Source of the DNA: Chelonoidis abingdonii
Lineage: Eukaryota; Chordata; Testudines; Testudinidae
Reading direction: 5' to 3'
Length of the DNA: 64,000 nt
Assembly: GCF_003597395.2 (NCBI RefSeq)
Contig: NC_133770.1
Location: 297,051,398 to 297,115,397, forward strand
A model generated the notes under the pieces. That model worked only from the letters and a program-made list of their open reading frames with translations. It did not search any database and was not told the origin of the DNA. The position numbers were made by a program, and so were the translations under genes. This document shows, one piece after another, positions 51,941 to 63,360 of this stretch (positions are counted from its first letter, which is position 1; every line of letters begins with the position of its first letter).

Positions 51941-54640
51941 TCTCCTGCTCAGACTGGATACCTCTCTCATACTCACCCTATGCCTGCGGGTCTGTTTTGT
52001 ATGCAGGCTGTGCTACCCCAACCATAGACCCCACTTCCAGCCCTCCTGCTGTGGGGGCTGACAGGTATCAGGTGTTCGGCGTATTCAAGGCATGGCTACA
52101 GGATTGGGCCTTGCTGGGCATCTCCCAACCTGGTCTGAGAATCCCACTCCCAGGCTTCAGCATGAGTCAGGGCCGTGAGCAGCTTGTTAGCTGTGTAGTG
52201 GCGGCAGTGGGTAGGGGGCTTTGAGAACGTTGAGCCACAGAAATATAGGTGCCGGGAGGAATTGGGCACCTACTGGGTTAGGCAGCACCTGAGCTGTGGC
52301 TTTGAAAATATCATGGTGCCCATCTGTCTGTTTAACTCTCTAAATCCCTTTAGAAACAGGAGCCAAAGTGACTTGCCCTAGAATGTGCCATTCTCAGAGT
52401 AGGGGAATATTGCACCTTGTTTGGGATAACGTCCATCGGCCCGCTTCTTGCTGTAATTGTGGAGGCTGGCATCCTCGCAAATGCAAAGAGAAGCCTGCCT
52501 AACTCTGTGTTAAGAGACAGGCTTCCTTTCATAGCACTTGCTTCTAACCCAAAGGAAACTGTGTAGAAAAGGAGAACTGGTACTGAGATACCCCAAGGAA
52601 GGCTAATCCATTCCCAAGGTCCCTGGGTACCCAAAATCAACCGACACTTCCTCAGCCTTTTTATAGTCCTTCTGCTAATCTGAGAAGACTGACAGTTTGG
52701 CAGGTGAAACAAAAATAATTACGGTAATTAAAGGAGTGTGTTTTTTGTATTCTCATATAAAGGACAGAATAACAGCTAAAATAATTTGAAAACATCTAAT
52801 AGTGGGACCCATTGGTCTTTTCATATTAACTCTCCCATCAGTATGGAAATGTAAACTATAAATTCGTTTTGCTTCCACAGCGGCAGTAGGTCAGTCCGGT
52901 GGCTTTGGGGCTTTAGGAACAATGCACAAATTTACTAGCTGAAAGGAATTGTTGGAGTGATACTGGGGGAGGATGGTAGGATCACCCCTCTAAATCCTGA
53001 AATTCAAACATTTGAAAATCACAAGGAGGTCTCATATGAAAATATAGTATTGTGGTAAAGATGGGAAAATTGCTAGAGCCATCTACTGGTGGGAAAATAT
53101 AGAGCTGGAAAGGCCTCTAGCTCATATGCATATTCCCAAATAAGGTACAATTAGAGGGCTGCTGTTTGTTTGAATCACATCCAGTTTAGATATTTGTAAA
53201 TATGCAATTTTATGCCTGGTCTTTTTAATGATGTTGTATTTTGGATAAATATGTTGACTTGAAAATTAATCACCATTGCAATCAAGCACCAGTGAGAGAT
53301 GAGGATTTGAATGTAACAGGAGTTAAGAGTCATCGCTGAGTGGATAAATGCTGGCACGCTGTCTGATGCTCTTAAAGGGGTTTGAAATGTCACCGCAGGT
53401 TGGATCTGCGCTAGTAGCAGGCTTTACAGCTCTTGTGAGATTGGGAAAAAGGATCCAGTAAGCAGGGATCTTGGGGGTCTACAGACCTCCCTGTCGGACC
53501 GACCATTTGTAATTGAAGACTCCTTTGAGCGTGTATCTGGATAAGGAGAAGGGATATCTCCATTCACAAAGAGATGCATATAAGGCATTCAGCCAGGACA
53601 GACATCTTTCACTGAAGTTCATACGAAACATGAAGATCACTTTTTAATGCTAGAGAGGCTAGCTCAGTATCAAGTGGGTAATGCCTCGATCCCCACAAAC
53701 CACAAATTAAAGCCCTTCACATTCATCTCAGCCTTCTATGCTTCCTTCTACAGCAGATCAATAGAATTCCAGGCAGCTTGGCATGCCTGGATCATCCCGA
53801 AGATACCTTTAAAAATCTGGTGTCCTCCCAGCTGAGGGTGGGCAGGAAAGGTCCCTGGCACATCTTATAAGAGGAAGATTTGGCCACAATGTTCTTGGCT
53901 CATATCCCCATACTGCTGTATTGTACACTGGCTGGCTTGCTCTCCAGCCCATCTCACTGGCATTGCTGGTAGAGCCTTTGAGATCCATGAGCAGTACAGT
54001 ATATACAGGTACAAACTGCAGCAATACAGGAGTGGATGACTTAGGAGGCCATTAATGAGTTTCAGGGTCATGCATTTCCTGGTCACCAGCTCAAAGCTAG
54101 CCCAGCTAACTGGAAGTAACTGACAATGGACACCTGAGGGCTCTCAGTGAAAGGAGATGGCGTGTTCAGAGCAGTTACTTATGCATGCTGAGGGCCCCCT
54201 CTGTTATAACTGTTAGGTCAACTGCCCTGGATGGATTGTCCCTAGGACCTCTAGATCTTAATACATGTGCTTCTGTGGCCTGAGTTACAAGACAACTCTC
54301 ACCTAGTCAAGTTAGAAACAGGTTCATCAATCTTACGGTGCCCTAGCTACCATCAGAGGGTGACAGAGCACCACACTGGGCAGGCGTGACTGATATAAAC
54401 CCCCCAACCCAGCAGCCCTATGCATTGGTTATCAGTTTCATTGTGGGGGTTTATCCTTACAATTTTTTGAGTTCCACGTAGATGTCCAAGATCGGAGGGG
54501 TTGGGTGATCTTTCTTTGATAAAGTAAGGATTATAGGAGTACTCCCACAAATTCTTGTCTAAACAGAATCTAATTTAATTTTTATGATCTGTATTAAAAA
54601 TGAATCTCATGTTAGTTTAAGCTTTGAATCCTTGTTGTTG
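51941..54640. other. Unassigned sequence
   Basis: About 2.7 kb, with no transposon, RNA gene or domain-bearing frame that I recognise. With 33329-35140 it is the best candidate for unique host sequence in the window. Confidence 0.5.
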
Positions 54641-54830
54641 AACCCCTGGTTTTGCATTAAGTGTGTTTGTTCCCTAGTGTGCTTTAATGTAGTGCTGTTT
54701 GAAACACATTAAAGCTCACTAGGGAACCTTTAGTAGGGTCTACAGAGACCAATTAATGTGAAACATGTTAGCATGCTTTAGAAATCACACCCTTATAGTC
54801 TGCGTTATTGCTCTGTGTAGCCAAGCCCTT
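54641..54830. repeat. Hairpin-containing DNA-transposon-like repeat
   Basis: The arms 54669-54690 and 54706-54727 are complementary at 21 of 22 positions (GTTCCCTAGTG... / ...CACTAGGGAAC), with a 15-nt loop. Downstream text (AATGTGAAACATGTTAGC, then TGTGTAGCCAAGCCC) is a common turtle repeat pattern. Ends are not defined. Confidence 0.55.
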
Positions 54831-55130
54831 GGATACAAGCCAGGGAGAAGGGCCACTGCCTCTACCAACAAAGCACTGGGAAAGGGATGAAGTCAATGTG
54901 AACTGAGTAACCATTTCCATTGTTTTCTGCTGTTTATTGGATAAACACTGATTTGTTTGGTAGCAAGAGTGTTTCCTTGGTGTTCATCAGTTAAAACCTG
55001 CAATCAGAAGCCTTACAAATGTAGCATCCCCTTCAACAGAGCATCCCTGTGCTCCACAGAAGGGATGAGATGAACAAGGACAGAGATGGCAAGGTGTTTC
55101 TTGAGACCATGGTGTTCATTACGCCATAAA

Positions 55131-55448
55131 CAGGGCCGACGCTACCGTCTAGGCAGCCTAGGCAATCGCCTAGGGTGCCAGGATTATTCGGAGGGGGTGG
55201 CATTTTGCCAGGGGGGCGGCAGACGGCTCCGGTTGACCTGCCGCAGGCATGCCTGCAGAGTGTCCGTTGGTCCACGGCTCCGGTGGAGCTGCCGCAGTCA
55301 TGCCTGCGGACGGTCGGCTGCTCGCGCGGCTCTGGTGGACCTCCCGCAGCCATGACTGGGGCAGCTCCACCGGAGCCGCAGGATCAGTGTGGGGGGGCAG
55401 CGAAATGACCGTGCGCCTAGGGCGCGAGAAACCCTAGTGCCGGTCCTA
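55131..55448. mobile_element. Non-autonomous hAT element (318 bp)
   Basis: The left end CAGGGCCGACGCTA and the reversed right end TAGGACCGGCACTA match at 10 of 14. The flanks GCCATAAA and GACATAAG match at 6 of 8. The GC-rich interior repeats CCGCAG.CATGCCTGC units. No coding sequence. Confidence 0.75.
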
Positions 55449-55457
55449 GACATAAGA

Positions 55458-55885
55458 TATAACAAAGACTAATACCCAGTCTAGATCCCCAAAGCTCAAA
55501 GTGATAGAAATCCCAAGCGTTTCTTTAATATAATGGTTACTCAAGTCCAAAACGGTCAACCAAACAGATGAGTCCCTCCACACCCACAGGTTCCACCTCC
55601 TAAGGGTCATTCACAGTCCTGTAGACAACACTTTCCTGCTAAGTGCTGCCTTCATTGTGGGTTCCCTGACAGCAAGAGGAACCAGCATTATAGAGGTCCC
55701 AGACTCTCCTTTCCCAGCACACTCTGCAAAGAGGAGGGCATGCCTGTGCAGCTATCCCTTCCCAAACCTTGCTGCTGGACTGGCTCAGACAGTCTCACAT
55801 GGTTCCCCCCTCTTTCATTATTATGGAATGCCCTTTGGGTAAAGAGATATAACTTCCTAGGCCCTTCTCTTTCATCTTTCCTCTC
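55458..55885. other. Unassigned sequence
   Basis: No recognised element. Confidence 0.4.
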
Positions 55886-56400
55886 TCACAAAAGAGAGAG
55901 TAGCCCATCCGGGTGGCGGTGGGTGAACTGCTGACATGGGAAGCTAGCCCCACAGTCCTGCCCCTTCTGCCCAAGACCCTGTCCCTTCCATGGCTGCTGG
56001 CCCCTGCCCAGCACCCTCAGTTTCCTCCCCACTGTGGCCGCTGGCTCCTGTCCAGCCCCCCCAGCCCCTCCCCCCACATACTGTGGCCACTGAGCCCTGT
56101 CCCAGGTTAGTGCCCCCAGCACTGCCCAGCCCCAGAGTGCCGGGAGGCCTGGCAGAATGGCTCCAGTTCCCACCACCGAGGCCCCAGAGCACTGGGAGGG
56201 CAGGCAGTGCGGCACCAGTCCCAGCTGGGCCATGATGGCATGGCACAAGGGAAGAGCCAGCCACCCCGCAGAGCGGGAAGCAGGAGGGGACTGGGGGTGG
56301 AGGGTGGGCAGGGCCATACTTGGCTGTTTGGGGAGGCTCAGCTTCCCCCAGCCCACGATAGCCCCAGCCCATGGCACTGAGGGAAAAAGGGAGCTCTGAC
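55886..56400. repeat. GC-rich interspersed repeat
   Basis: CTAGCCCCACAGTCCTGCCC at the left and TGTTTGGGGAGGCTCAGC at the right are familiar from a turtle GC-rich repeat. Open frames on both strands here are by-products of high GC content. Confidence 0.5.
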
Positions 56401-56694
56401 CCACCCTTCTGTCAGAACTGTAGACTCAGAGCCATAAACACACAGAGACTGGGAGAAAAGTCTGGTTTGTTAATAAGCATTGACTTCTGATGCCTGACAC
56501 CACGGCCATTTCTCCAAGCGACAGCTAGCAAACCATCAGCACCCCATGGGCCATCTCAGCAGAGAAGCCAAAGGCTAAAAGGGCTATGGAGAGCACTCTC
56601 TCCTCTCACCCCTAGACATGGTCTCTCCATGTCAGGTGTAGGGCAGTGGGAGCAGTCTGCTGCTGTCAAGTGGGCGCAGCTGGGCAGGCATAAA

Positions 56695-56865
56695 GAGTCT
56701 TACCTGAGAGCTAGCCCCTTTCTATCAAGGCAGGTCAAACCAGAGGGTCCGTCTTGCCCCGTCTCCTGTCTTCCGCCAGCAGCCAGATGCTTCAGAGGGA
56801 ATAAACAGAACTTCTCATGCAAGAGCCAGGAGGCTGTCAATCGAGCCGCACTAACAACCTGACAA
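56695..56865 (-). mobile_element. CR1 3' tip fragment
   Basis: GTCAAACCAGAGGGTCCGTC, CCTGTCTTCCGCCAGCAGCC and 'CAGAGGGAATAAACAGAAC' are diverged versions of the CR1 tip seen at 20640 and 61124. Confidence 0.65.
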
Positions 56866-57525
56866 GTCTGTCATGCCGGAGTGCAGAAAGAGAGTGCGAC
56901 ATTCAGTACCAGCTGCCAGAAGCATCAGTGGTGCAAGAGGAGAATTCCTGGAGCACTGGAATGACTTCTACGATGGGAGAGGGATGAGACAGCCTTCACT
57001 TCAGCAGAAGGAGAAGTGGATTCCCGAGTTAAGCCCTGTCAAGGGGTTGTTGGAAAAACCTTAAACTCAGTAGATTGAAGAGGGAGATGTCAGTTACCTC
57101 AAATGACCTGACATGTACTTCCAGCATCCAAAACAAGGTGGAAGAGAGAGTCCTAGAGCTCATGATAGGAAAAGGAAGTGTGTTAAGAAACACACAAGGA
57201 GAAACAGGGGCAATCTCTCTCTGCCTGGGTGACAGACTGGTTAGCCTAATGATTATTTTCTATCTCTGATTTCTATGGGTCCTGCTTTTGGCACGGACCA
57301 GAAAAAAAAATCACCACAGTACTGCATGGAAGGCTGTTCTTGTGATGCTTCTAACCAGGCGTGAAATACCATATGCCACATGAGAAGCTCAGATACCATG
57401 ATGATGGGAGATTCTATAAAAACCTAGTTAAAATGGAAGCTAGATAGAAGGGGGAACAGCCTGTTTTTCTAGGTTTAAATAATTCAGATTTGCTCATCAC
57501 TGCAGAAATCTCTTGAGCATTCAGG
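56866..57525. other. Unassigned sequence
   Basis: No recognised element. Confidence 0.4.
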
Positions 57526-58720
57526 GAGTCATAGATTTTAAGGGCAACAGGGACCTGTAATGGCATGGCAACCACCTCTTGCAAGCACCCCTTCTGGTTA
57601 GATGTGTTTGCAGTCATTAAAAACAGTTCCAGCCCTAGTATTGGGTAGTACCCACCTAGGTCTTCTTCCTGGGAGGCAATAGATTCCACCCTCTCTGGGC
57701 CCTTCTTACAGTTCAGTCCCCTTCTGGGGGTTTATTGCTGTGTGATTATAGGCCACTTCCTCAGTGGCCTATGGGGTGAGATCTGGGCCTACCCATTACT
57801 CCAGGTCCCCACCCAGGACCCTAAGATTAGCAGCCACCTGCCATCATGTCCCTTTAACAAAACTGCTTTCAGTTCCCTGGGATACTTCCCTGCAGCCCCA
57901 GACTTCACCAATGCTTCACCCTTAGCTCGGAGCTCTCCTGTGTTCACGCCCAGCAGCCAGCCAGGAGCTCTGTCTCACTCCCTTTTTCCCTGCCAGCACT
58001 GAGCTCAGTCAGTCAACCTACACTCCTCTGACTTTAGCAAGGAGCTGATAGTATCTGGCTCTGCAGCTCCTTTTTATATGGCCCTCCTAGGCCCTGATTG
58101 GCTGCTCCCTGCAGCCTATCTGATTGGCTAGCCCTTTGCAGCCTCTCCTGATTGGCTTCTTCCTGTACAGTCTCTCTAGGCTGCCCAGAGGACTTAGCTC
58201 CGCTGCTCCTTTCCTGGGATGGGTGTGGCAGGACCCTGAGGCCTCCAGCAGGGGGCCTCTGGCCCTAGTCCACCCCATCATGAGATCCTTGTGATCATCT
58301 AATCTCACATGACAAAGGCAGAGAAGTTCAACATGTGCTTCCTGCACCAAATCCATATCTTGTGGCTGAGCTAAAATGTCCAATTTTGATTTAAAGACTT
58401 TGTGTGATGGAGAATCCAGGTAAATGGTTCCAGCAATGCTCATTGTTAAAAAGGTGAACCTTATCTCTAGGTTGATATCTATTCAGGTTCAGCTTCCAGC
58501 CACTGGATCTTGTTATGCTTTTTTTATGCTAGATTAGAGAGCCCGCTCTGCTATCAGAAATCTTCATACCATGTAGGTCCTTACAGACCACGATCAAGTC
58601 ATCACTTAACTAAGCTAAACAGCGTGAGCTTCCTCAATCTTTCCATTTAAGGCAGGTTTTACAGACCTTGAATCATTCAAATTGCCCAACTGCTCAGAAA
58701 TTTGGCCTAGGCATTACTCT
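57526..58720 (-). mobile_element. CR1 3' fragment interrupted by an LTR
   Basis: The 3' tip is GAGTCATAGATTTTAAGGGC (57526). It resumes after the LTR with 'TTGTGATCATCTAATCTCAC' (58289) and continues through GATGGAGAATCCAGG (58406) and 'TTCAGCTTCCAGCCACTGG' (58487), in the standard reverse CR1 order. Confidence 0.75.
57556..58280 (-). mobile_element. Solo LTR (about 725 bp) with TATA and three CCAAT boxes
   Basis: Ends TGTAATGG...CCCCATCA in plus sense. On the minus strand a TATA-like box (plus-strand TTTTTATAT, 58071-58079) is preceded by three CCAAT boxes (plus-strand ATTGG at 58097, 58122 and 58151). This is a classic retroviral U3 promoter layout. The target duplication is not clear (GACC against GATCC). 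Confidence 0.7.
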
Positions 58721-59185
58721 GCTTCTTTAGCCACTTTGAGATAAAACCTCCACCTTGGCAGGGATACAACTCAGAAGCAAATCCATGTCAAAACTTTGCT
58801 CTTTGGGAGCTGTGCAGAACAGTGTAGCTTGCCAGGAGATGGTGGACCTCAAAGGACATCTGTGGCCTTTTGTTTCAAACACTGTTGAAACCTTGAACGT
58901 GAGCCAATGTCTCGGGGAAAATCTGATACTTAATTGTCTCAATCTGAGAAGAACACCCTGTACTGCTGACTTGATATAAAATTGCTGTCAGGAACATCTG
59001 TACCCCACAGTCAACTTTTCTAGCATGTGAGTTACAGCTCCTGTCACCTCACAAAAATACCCACAAAAATGTGCATTTCTTTTATTATTATTTTTGTAGT
59101 TCCTAGTGGACCCAACTGAAACCAGAGCCCACATTGCATGAGGTGATGTAAAAAAAAAAAAAAGAACCATGGTAAAAGATGATCC
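58721..59185. other. Unassigned sequence with a poly-A run
   Basis: An A run lies at about 59150-59163. No recognised element. Confidence 0.4.
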
Positions 59186-59189
59186 TGGC

Positions 59190-59325
59190 CCTCAATAGCT
59201 TACAAATCTAAAGAGTTCTAAGGGAAACTGAGGCAAAATGACTTGTACGAGGTCACAGAGCACATCAGTGCCTGAACTTGGACTAGAACCCAGGCCTCTA
59301 GAAGCAAAACCAGTGATTTACTCAT
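59190..59325 (+). repeat. MIR-like core repeat
   Basis: GGAAACTGAGGCAAAATGAC, GTACGAGGTCACAGAGCACA and 'GACTAGAACCCAGGCCTC' match the conserved MIR core order. Confidence 0.65.
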
Positions 59326-59351
59326 TGGGCCACAGGCCTCCTCCTCAATAA

Positions 59352-61080
59352 TAGAGGACAATTCTAAGAATGGCCACACAGAGTCAGACCAATGGTCCAT
59401 CTAGCCCAGTATCCTGTCCCTGACAGTGGCCAATCCTTCAGTAGGAGTGCACAGAGCAGGGCAACTTTGGAGAGATCCATGCTGTCTTCCCATGTCAGCT
59501 GCTGGCACTCAGAGTTTTAAGGTCGCCCCTGAGCATAGAGTGGCATTCCTGACCATGTTGGCTAATAGCCATTGGTGGTCCTATCCTCCATGAACCTATA
59601 GTTCCAGTTTTCAACCCAGTCATACTTTAGGTCATCACAACATCCCATGGCAATGATTAATTGTGCATTGTGTGAAAAGGTACTTCCTCTTGTTTGTATT
59701 AAACCTGCCGCCTATGTATTTCATGGGGTGATCTTTGGCTTTTGTACTGTGGAAAAGGATAAATAACATTTCTCTATTTCCTTTTTCCACACCATTCATG
59801 ATTGTATGGATATCTATGATACCCCCCTAAGATAAACAGCTCTGATCTTTATACTTTCTCCCCAAATGTAAGCTGTTCTATACCCTTAATCATCTTAGTT
59901 GCCCTTCTCTGAACCTTTTCCAGTTCCACTGTATCCTTTTTGAGATGGAGGAGACCAGAACTGAACACAGTATTCAAGATGTGGGGGCATCATGGATTTA
60001 TGTAGTGGCATTATGATCTTTTCTGTCTTATTTTCTCTCTCTTGCCTAAGAGTTCCTAAAATTCTGTTGGTCTCTCTTGACTACTGCTCTGCACTGAGGT
60101 GGTTTTCAGAGAACTATCCACAATGACTCCAATATCTTTCTTGAGTGGTAACAGCTAATTTAGACCCCATTATTATATATCTGCAGTTGGGATTATTTTT
60201 TTCCAATGTGCATTGCTCTGCACTGATCAATCAACATTTTGTTGTCCAGTCACCAGTTTTGTGAGATCCCCCTTGCAACTCTTAACCATCAGCTTTGGAC
60301 GGAACTATCTTGAATAATTTTGTATCTTAAACTTTTCCACTTTCTACTGTTTACTTCTTTCCTCAGATCATTAATTAAGATATTTAGCAGCACAGGTTCC
60401 AGTACAGCTGTCTGGGGAACCCTGCTGTTTACCTCTTTCCATTGTGAAAACAGGTCTTTATTCCTATGTTTTGTTTCCTCTCTTTTAACCAGTTGCTAAT
60501 TCATGAGAGGACCTTCCCTGTTGTCCCAGGGCTACTTAGTTTCCTTAAGAGTCTTTCATGAGGGACCTTTCCAAAGTCTTTCTGAAAATCCAAGTCCACT
60601 ATATCCACTAGATCCCCCTTAGCCATATGTTTCTTGACATCCTCAAAAAATTCTAATAGACTGGTGAGGCATAACTTCACTTTAAAAAAGCCTTGTTGAC
60701 TCTTCTCTAACATATCTTGTTGTTCTATGTGTCTGGTAATTCTGATCTTTGCAATGGTTTCTAACAATTTGCCTGGTACTGAAGTTAGGTTCACTGCCTT
60801 GTAATTCCCAGGATTGCATCTGGAGCCCTGTTTAAAAGTAGATGTCACATTAGCTATCCTCCAGTCATCTGGTACAGATGCTTATTTCAGCAATAGGTTA
60901 CATATCACAGTTAGTAGTTCTGCAATTTCACATTTGAGTTCCTTCAGACCTCTAGGTTGAATCCCATCTGGGCCTGGTGACGTTTTACTGTTTAATTTAT
61001 CCGTTTGTTTTAAAACCTCTTCCACTGACACATTAGTGGATGTTGTGGAAAGCACAGGAAAACTATACGAAAAGCAACTG
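59352..61080 (-). pseudogene. CR1 LINE with partial reverse transcriptase (1.7 kb)
   Basis: The 3' tip (AATGGCCACACAGAGTCAGACC) is at the left and coding extends right on the minus strand. It holds RT start SPGPDGIQPR (near 61000 to 60960), 'SVPGKLLETIAK' (near 60770), QQGF near 60690, and 'VDLDFQKDFGKVPHERLL' (near 60585), in which the conserved second Asp of the FD pair is Gly. A decayed 'VPQTAVLEPVL' lies near 60410. At the FADD position (near 60330) a stop replaces part of the motif. The distal coding region and 3' UTR continue to 59352. It is one of the longest LINE copies here, yet still 5'-truncated and inactive. Confidence 0.85.
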
Positions 61081-61099
61081 ACGTGCCTAGTCATTGTTT

Positions 61100-61650
61100 T
61101 TATCGAACATAAGAGCGACCCTACTAGCTCAGACCAATGGTCCATCTAGTCCAGTATCCTGTCTTCTGACAGCAGCCAGTGCCAGGCGCTTCAGAGGGAA
61201 TGAATAGAACAGGGCAATTATCAAGTACTCCATACCCTGTTGTCCACCCTCCCCTTCTAGCAGTCAGAAATTTAGGGGCACTCAGAGCATGGGGCTGCAT
61301 CCCTGACCATCTTCGCTAATAGCCATTAATGGACCTATCCTCTGTGAACTTATCTAATTTTTTTTGGAATTCTTGTTATAGTTTTGGCCTTCACAACATC
61401 CCCCAGCAACAAGTTCCACAGCTTGACTGTGCGCTGTGAGAAGAAACACTTCCTTCTGTTTGTTTTAAACCTACTGCCTATTCATTTCATTTGGTCATTC
61501 CTGGTTCTTGTGTTATGTGAAGGGGTAAATAACACTTCCTTTTTCCCTTTCTTCACACCAGTCATGATTTTATAGACCTCTATCATATCCCCCTTTAGTT
61601 GTCTCTTTTCAAGATGAACAATCCCAGTCTTCTGATTGCCATTATTTCTG
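61100..61650 (-). mobile_element. CR1 LINE 3' fragment, same subfamily
   Basis: It starts AACATAAGAGCGACCC...TAGCTCAGACC, then CATCTAGTCCAGTATCCTG, and ends near 'GTTGTCTCTTTTCAAGATG'. It is in the same orientation as, and directly downstream of, the CR1 at 59352. Its tip truncates the 5' side of that copy. Confidence 0.8.
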
Positions 61651-62130
61651 ATACACGAAATTGCACAAGAGTTTTACCTTCAACTCCAACATCTCCTGCT
61701 TGATCCTGCAGTGATCTCATATCCTTTTGTCTCCTAGACCACTAAAAGTCAGGACGTTTATTAGGGAGGGGTTGGATCTCTCCATAGCAGATGTCACAAC
61801 TAGCTTTTCATCATAACCTTGATTTTGACCCTTTGTCCCACCCTTTTTTCTCCAAAATTAAACTAACCTGTCTGAAATTGTATATGTGTGTTCTCACTGG
61901 CAAGAGAAGAGTCCGTCTGGGAGGAAGTAGGAAACAGCATTAATGAGAGAAGGAAAGATAGAAGTATTTTGCTATTTGAAAATTGTTCTAAAGCCATTTT
62001 GGAATGTCACATCTAACCAAAAGGTTGGCCTAAAATAGCAGATGGAGCCTGATGCATGTGAAAATACAGTAGGGAAGGTATCAATCGGTGGTTTATTGCA
62101 GTGTGTCAACATCTCTTGCCAGGCCTGACA
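61651..62130. other. Unassigned sequence
   Basis: No recognised element. Confidence 0.4.
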
Positions 62131-63360
62131 TACTCACTACTCCTAACACACTGTTGTTATAACCTGTATCTAAAAGATGTCCTGTAAAGTGTCATATGCA
62201 AACTGGTAACATGCTGCTCCCAAAATCATTGTGTGGGGTATGTACCAGGCATTAAAAACAGGTGCTAGAATTATGCTCTTAAAAGGTGTTTGGCAAGCAA
62301 TGTATACACCCAATTTGTCCTAGACAAAAGAATGCATATTTGCTTCTCTGATCAGCCTGGTCATCAGGCAGAGACAATTAAGGAACATTTACATGTAAGA
62401 TAACGAGCCATAGGACAGCAGGAGGGGAAAGATGACTGCCGAGGGCTTGGCTACATTTGCAAGTTACAGCACAATAAAGGAGCTCAGTGCGCCCTAGCTC
62501 ACTCCCTGTCCACAATGGCAAGGCACGTAGAATGCTCTGACTCCATGGCTATAGTGCTGCTGGTACTCCACCTTGGCAAGAGGAATAACGTTTGCTGCAC
62601 CCCCACTGGAGCGCTGCAGCGCCAGTGTGAACGAGGTGTTGCATTACTGCGCTCTGATCGGCCTCCGGAAACATCCCATAATCCCCTTAAGTTTCAATAG
62701 GGGATGAGATTGCAGTCCCAGGAAGCCTTCCTGTCTTTTGAAGCAGAGTCATTGAACTTTGGGAAGATATAAGGAAAGAGAAAAAGCCATTTTGGCATCT
62801 TCACCTGAAGAGGCAAAGGAACCGAGCACTTTGAGATCTGTGAAGGGTCTTGACCAGAGAGTCTGGTTAGATACTGGAAAAGACACTTGGTGAGAAATGC
62901 TTCCTTGCACAAGAGGGTCTAATATGTCAAATCAGATTTTAGTCCTAGAAGCATCTTTTTACTTTTGTTTGCTTGTATCCCTTTCAATCTTTATCCCTTA
63001 GACTTGGTAGCACTTAATGCTATGTCCTATTGCTAAATAAACTTTTTTTTTTTACTTTTACTATAAATGAATTCAGTGCACTGATTGAAGGGAAAGGAGT
63101 GTGAACCCAGTCAAGCTAACAGACTGCAGTGTATTGTTTCTTAAAAGGAGCAACAAACTTTAAACCATCTGTAAGTCTTCAGTAAGGGAGCTGAACACTG
63201 CCGGGCAGATGGTCTGGGGAAAATTCGGGTATTGGTGTTCTGCAAAAAGCACTGGCTGGTGAAAACCAAGGTGTGACCTGAATGCTTGTCCACTGGTGGC
63301 TGGTGTTAGGAATGTGAGCCAGAGCGGCACAGCATTTCTAGTACCCAAAGTTCATAGTTT
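62131..63360 (+). mobile_element. LTR-like repeat with an insertion
   Basis: The left part has GTCATATGCAAACTGGTAAC (62189) and TGTGTGGGGTATGTACCAGG, a frequent turtle LTR start. The right part has AATAAA at 63037-63042 and ends with GGTGAAAACCAAGGTGTGAC...GTACCCAAAGTTCATAG, matching 38888-38987. An insertion lies at about 62441-62690. Boundaries and target duplication are not resolved. Confidence 0.5.
62441..62690. mobile_element. Putative non-autonomous DNA transposon in the LTR
   Basis: GAGGGCTTGGCTACATTTGC at the left, and a GC-rich body with GGAGCGCTGCAGCGCCAG (a near-perfect palindrome, 62608-62625), mark a common turtle MITE. The ends are not defined, but the LTR-like text stops before it and resumes after it. 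Confidence 0.5.

Noticed and set aside
55886..56404. A 172-codon minus-strand frame and overlapping frames on both strands
   Set aside because: It is a GC-rich interspersed repeat; several frames are open at once because GC-rich sequence has few stops.
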